A DNA stretch of 64,000 bases from positions 1,674,001 to 1,738,000 of the forward strand of contig CP069437.1 of the NCBI GenBank assembly GCA_016888885.1, written 5' to 3'. The notes under the pieces were generated by a model, which was not told the DNA's origin, did no database searches, and saw only the letters and a list, made by a program, of their open reading frames with translations. The stretch's first letter is position 1. Every line of letters starts with the position of its first letter. The position numbers were made by a program, and so were the translations under genes. Source of the stretch: Faucicola sp902506215. Its GTDB lineage: Bacteria; Pseudomonadota; Gammaproteobacteria; Pseudomonadales; Moraxellaceae. Shown in pieces: positions 61,580-64,000 of the stretch.

Positions 61580-63463
61580 CTATTGCAGATTTTCGGGTTG
61601 ATAACCGAGTTCATGGACCAAGATTTGGTTGATGCGAGCCGCTTCTTTTTGGTTGCCCAAATTTAAGTAGGCTTGTTGCAGCAGCAGGCCGCTAATCACA
61701 TCGGGTACGATATCAAAATTATCTGATAACAGACTAATGACGGTAGCGTTATCAGACTGATGCAGCGCTTGCTGCGACAGTATTTGCCGCGCCTTTAAAC
61801 CGACTTCTTTGTCATTGATTAATGCCGTCAGTAGGGCGGTCACCTCTTCATTATTTTGTTTTAAATTGACCAAGGTTTGCGCATATTCGAGTTGATAATC
61901 CACGTTTGCCGGTGCAAGTCGAATCAACTCTTTTAACAGTCGCAGTTTACTGGTGTAATCATCATCGGGCAGTAACAATACCTTGGCAAATAAAATATCG
62001 GTATTATTGGGTAAACTGGTTTGCGCGCTATTAAGCAAGGCTAACGCTTGCGCGGTTTGGTTATTTTTTTGCAAAATGTTGGCTTGCATGATGTAGCTTT
62101 GCGGTGCAAAACTGTCAAATTGCTCCCGTAATTTGATGCTACTGGCAATCGCTTCCTCAAAACGATTTTGCGAGATTAATAAATCAATCTGTTGCTGTCT
62201 GGCTTTGAGCACCAAGTCAGGTTGCATCACTTTGCCATAGTAGCCAATCGCATCATTGAGTAGGTTCTGGCGTTCGGCGCTGACAGCCAAATAATAATTG
62301 GCTTGGTCCTTAAAGTTGGGGCTGGCAATCAATGTTTTGAGCAAGCGATCTGCTGCGGCGTATTTTTTTAAATCAATACCCACCAAAGCGGCCAGTAGTT
62401 TGATTTCTTCATCTGCCAAAAACTGCTGATTAGCACGGGCATTGAGCTGTTGCCATACTTGCGCGCTTTTGCCTTGTTTGAGCATATAGCGAATTTGATA
62501 GACAAATAGCGCTTTATTGTCAGGCACGGTTTTACGCGCCTGCGCAATAAACGCAATCACTTGATTACTAGGCGATAAGGCTTGCAGGATATCTGCTTTT
62601 AACGTCAAAAAAGCCGGGCTTTTTGGGTTGGTTTTAAGCGCCCGATTAATCGCCACTAACGCGGCTTTGGGCTGTTGAAACTGTAGCAGCAGACCTGCTT
62701 TCATGACCAGTAGTGAAGGGTTGTTTTTGATATCTAATCGATTGAGCGTAGCAAGCAGTTCAGCTTGGTCACGGGTTTCGGTGGGATAAATCCCAAGCAA
62801 AATCTGACTTAAATCAGCGTCAGGATCGTACTGCAAAATTTGATTGAGCTTTTCGCCGGCTAATTCATACTCGTGCGCTTTGAGTGCCAAATGGGTCACA
62901 TAAAAAATCGCCGGCACATGGTCAGGGTTTTGCTGCTGCCAGGCATTGGCAAAAGCGAGCGACAACTGTGGCGGTTCATTTTGTAAAGATAAACCCAGTG
63001 CGCGTTCAAATACGGGGGCAGCATCCGCCAAAAAAGACTGCTGCTTATAGGTCGCTAACGCCTGATCTATACGACCGCGATCTGCGGCAAACTCTGCCAT
63101 CAAAATCGCATACAGGCTGGGCTGGCTAAGAGACTGATTAAGAGACTGACTAGCGGATACAAAATTTGCCCCGGCACTAAAAACCGCTGGGCTAAACAAT
63201 AAACTTGCCAACGTGAGCGTAGTCGCGACTACCTTTTTGCCTAAAGCGGTAAAAGGTTTAAATACATCAAGCGGCTTTAAGTTAGATTTCAGATTGGGCT
63301 TTAGCTTGACAAAAAGTTGCTGCGGTGTTGATAACTGCATTGGTAAATAAATCGATAAACAATAAGGCTTGACATATTTCGACGCAAAAAAGCGTGGATT
63401 GAGGGGACAACCACGCACAGCACAACAAGCCGATGAAATAACCGCTGGAAACAACTTTCGCAT
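61580..63463 (-). CDS. Tetratricopeptide-repeat protein upstream of lolB
   Basis: The 627-residue protein has an N-terminal hydrophobic export segment around VVATTLTLASLLFSPAVFSAG (about residues 75-95) and then TPR-like helical repeats to the end, many with ALxxNRALKxNPxSP-type units. In related genomes a TPR protein precedes lolB, so this is that gene. Its exact role is not known. Met42 (63340) is a possible alternative start, making the export segment more typical in position. It is followed downstream by lolB after 260 bp. Confidence 0.8.
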   Translation of the reverse strand: MRKLFPAVISSACCAVRGCPLNPRFFASKYVKPYCLSIYLPMQLSTPQQLFVKLKPNLKSNLKPLDVFKPFTALGKKVVATTLTLASLLFSPAVFSAGANFVSASQSLNQSLSQPSLYAILMAEFAADRGRIDQALATYKQQSFLADAAPVFERALGLSLQNEPPQLSLAFANAWQQQNPDHVPAIFYVTHLALKAHEYELAGEKLNQILQYDPDADLSQILLGIYPTETRDQAELLATLNRLDIKNNPSLLVMKAGLLLQFQQPKAALVAINRALKTNPKSPAFLTLKADILQALSPSNQVIAFIAQARKTVPDNKALFVYQIRYMLKQGKSAQVWQQLNARANQQFLADEEIKLLAALVGIDLKKYAAADRLLKTLIASPNFKDQANYYLAVSAERQNLLNDAIGYYGKVMQPDLVLKARQQQIDLLISQNRFEEAIASSIKLREQFDSFAPQSYIMQANILQKNNQTAQALALLNSAQTSLPNNTDILFAKVLLLPDDDYTSKLRLLKELIRLAPANVDYQLEYAQTLVNLKQNNEEVTALLTALINDKEVGLKARQILSQQALHQSDNATVISLLSDNFDIVPDVISGLLLQQAYLNLGNQKEAARINQILVHELGYQPENLQ

Positions 63464-64000
63464 TTAGCTCGCTTGGACAGTAACGTACCTAAAAACTACC
63501 ATCAGTGACAAGTAAGATGTAACAAAATGTTCATGAGAAACTTAAATTATACGGCTACGACGGGCTCAACTATGTAGAATTATGGTTAAATCGTATGAGT
63601 AAATAGCAACCAAACGAGCAGATGTGGCAGAGTTAAGTAAAAAAATATGATGATAGCTCGAATGACTGTTCAAAATGCTAGGCATGCTAGACATGTTAAT
63701 GCGTTAAATTGTAATGCTTTAAAGCGTGGCTAAAGAATTTTCTTGAATCAAAAAAGCAGGATGTTTTTCATTTGTTATTAGCAATGGTATAATAATCCAC
63801 TTTTCTACTTTACTTTTATTAAGTGTTTATTATTAAGTTGCTTTAGGTTTCTTGATATTGCCACTTTTCCCCCTGTGTTATCAAGCATGACAAACGTCGA
63901 TAGGCTGATATGGGCTGGATGTCGCTTAGCTAGCACACTTAGCTAGCAAACTTAGCTAACAAACTTAGGTTTACAAAAATCAGCTTTGATAAACGCGGTC
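63464..64000. other. Gene-free stretch at the right edge with tandem repeats
   Basis: No gene is supported here. It holds AT-rich sequence and a 13-bp tandem repeat, CTTAGCTAGCACA, CTTAGCTAGCAAA, CTTAGCTAACAAA and a partial fourth unit (63925-63976). A gene reading rightward may start beyond the window. Confidence 0.6.
63925..63976. repeat. 13-bp tandem repeat
   Basis: Three full units and one partial unit of CTTAGCTAGCAAA with minor changes lie head to tail. Confidence 0.8.

Overview
The window looks like the chromosomal replication-origin region of a Moraxellaceae gammaproteobacterium, most likely a Moraxella osloensis-type organism. This rests on recognised gene families, on the dnaA-dnaN-recF / rpmH-rnpA-yidD-yidC-mnmE order, and on a chromosomal lipid A phosphoethanolamine transferase followed by a PAP2 phosphatase, the arrangement known from Moraxella. 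The species is an inference.

Layout. 1-2.9 kb (minus strand): recF (cut by the window edge), dnaN, dnaA. 2.9-3.4 kb: AT-rich oriC candidate with DnaA boxes. 3.4-8 kb (plus): rpmH, rnpA, yidD, yidC, mnmE. 8-10.8 kb: nrdR, ribD, ribE, with a second DnaA-box cluster and ParB-type parS sites between ribD and ribE. 11-20 kb: CAP-domain lipoprotein, hybrid sensor kinase, fmt, rsmB, thrC, an enoyl-CoA hydratase-like gene. 20-30.5 kb: glsB-type membrane protein, orphan parA, mpl, gdhA, an alpha/beta hydrolase, yigZ, rsuA, dnaJ, dapB. 30.5-32.4 kb: a small AT-rich insert made of a tmRNA 3'-end fragment, an SMC/ABC-like ATPase and a PIN-like nuclease. 32.4-46 kb: thiC with a TPP riboswitch, a TolC-type protein, pstS, phoU, gph, comM, hemN and small genes, including remnants of a VapBC module and of a zinc-ribbon protein. 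46-56.3 kb: uvrC, a YkgJ protein, a coiled-coil protein, fabF, anmK, tyrS, a DinJ-YafQ toxin-antitoxin pair, a D-2-hydroxyacid dehydrogenase, an FKBP isomerase. 56.4-64 kb: tRNA-Phe, a GNAT protein, a palindromic MITE-like element, a zincin-like protein, eptA-pap2, lolB and a TPR protein.

Most genes are housekeeping. Those left of about 3 kb read leftward and the next ones rightward, which fits bidirectional replication from the dnaA-rpmH gap. Eight parS-like sites (TGTTTCACGTGAAACA or one- to two-base variants) lie between 9.6 and 29.5 kb. Several are inside genes, and in fmt and rsmB they appear to be accommodated by extra codons. This suggests a chromosome-segregation domain beside the origin.

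The strongest candidate for an undescribed system is the ATPase + PIN-nuclease pair at 30577-32381. It has an ATGA overlap, foreign-looking base composition, a tmRNA-end att-like scar immediately upstream and its own terminator. It resembles two-gene anti-phage modules that pair an ABC-type ATPase with a nuclease effector, but a PIN-like effector next to this ATPase does not match a named system I know.
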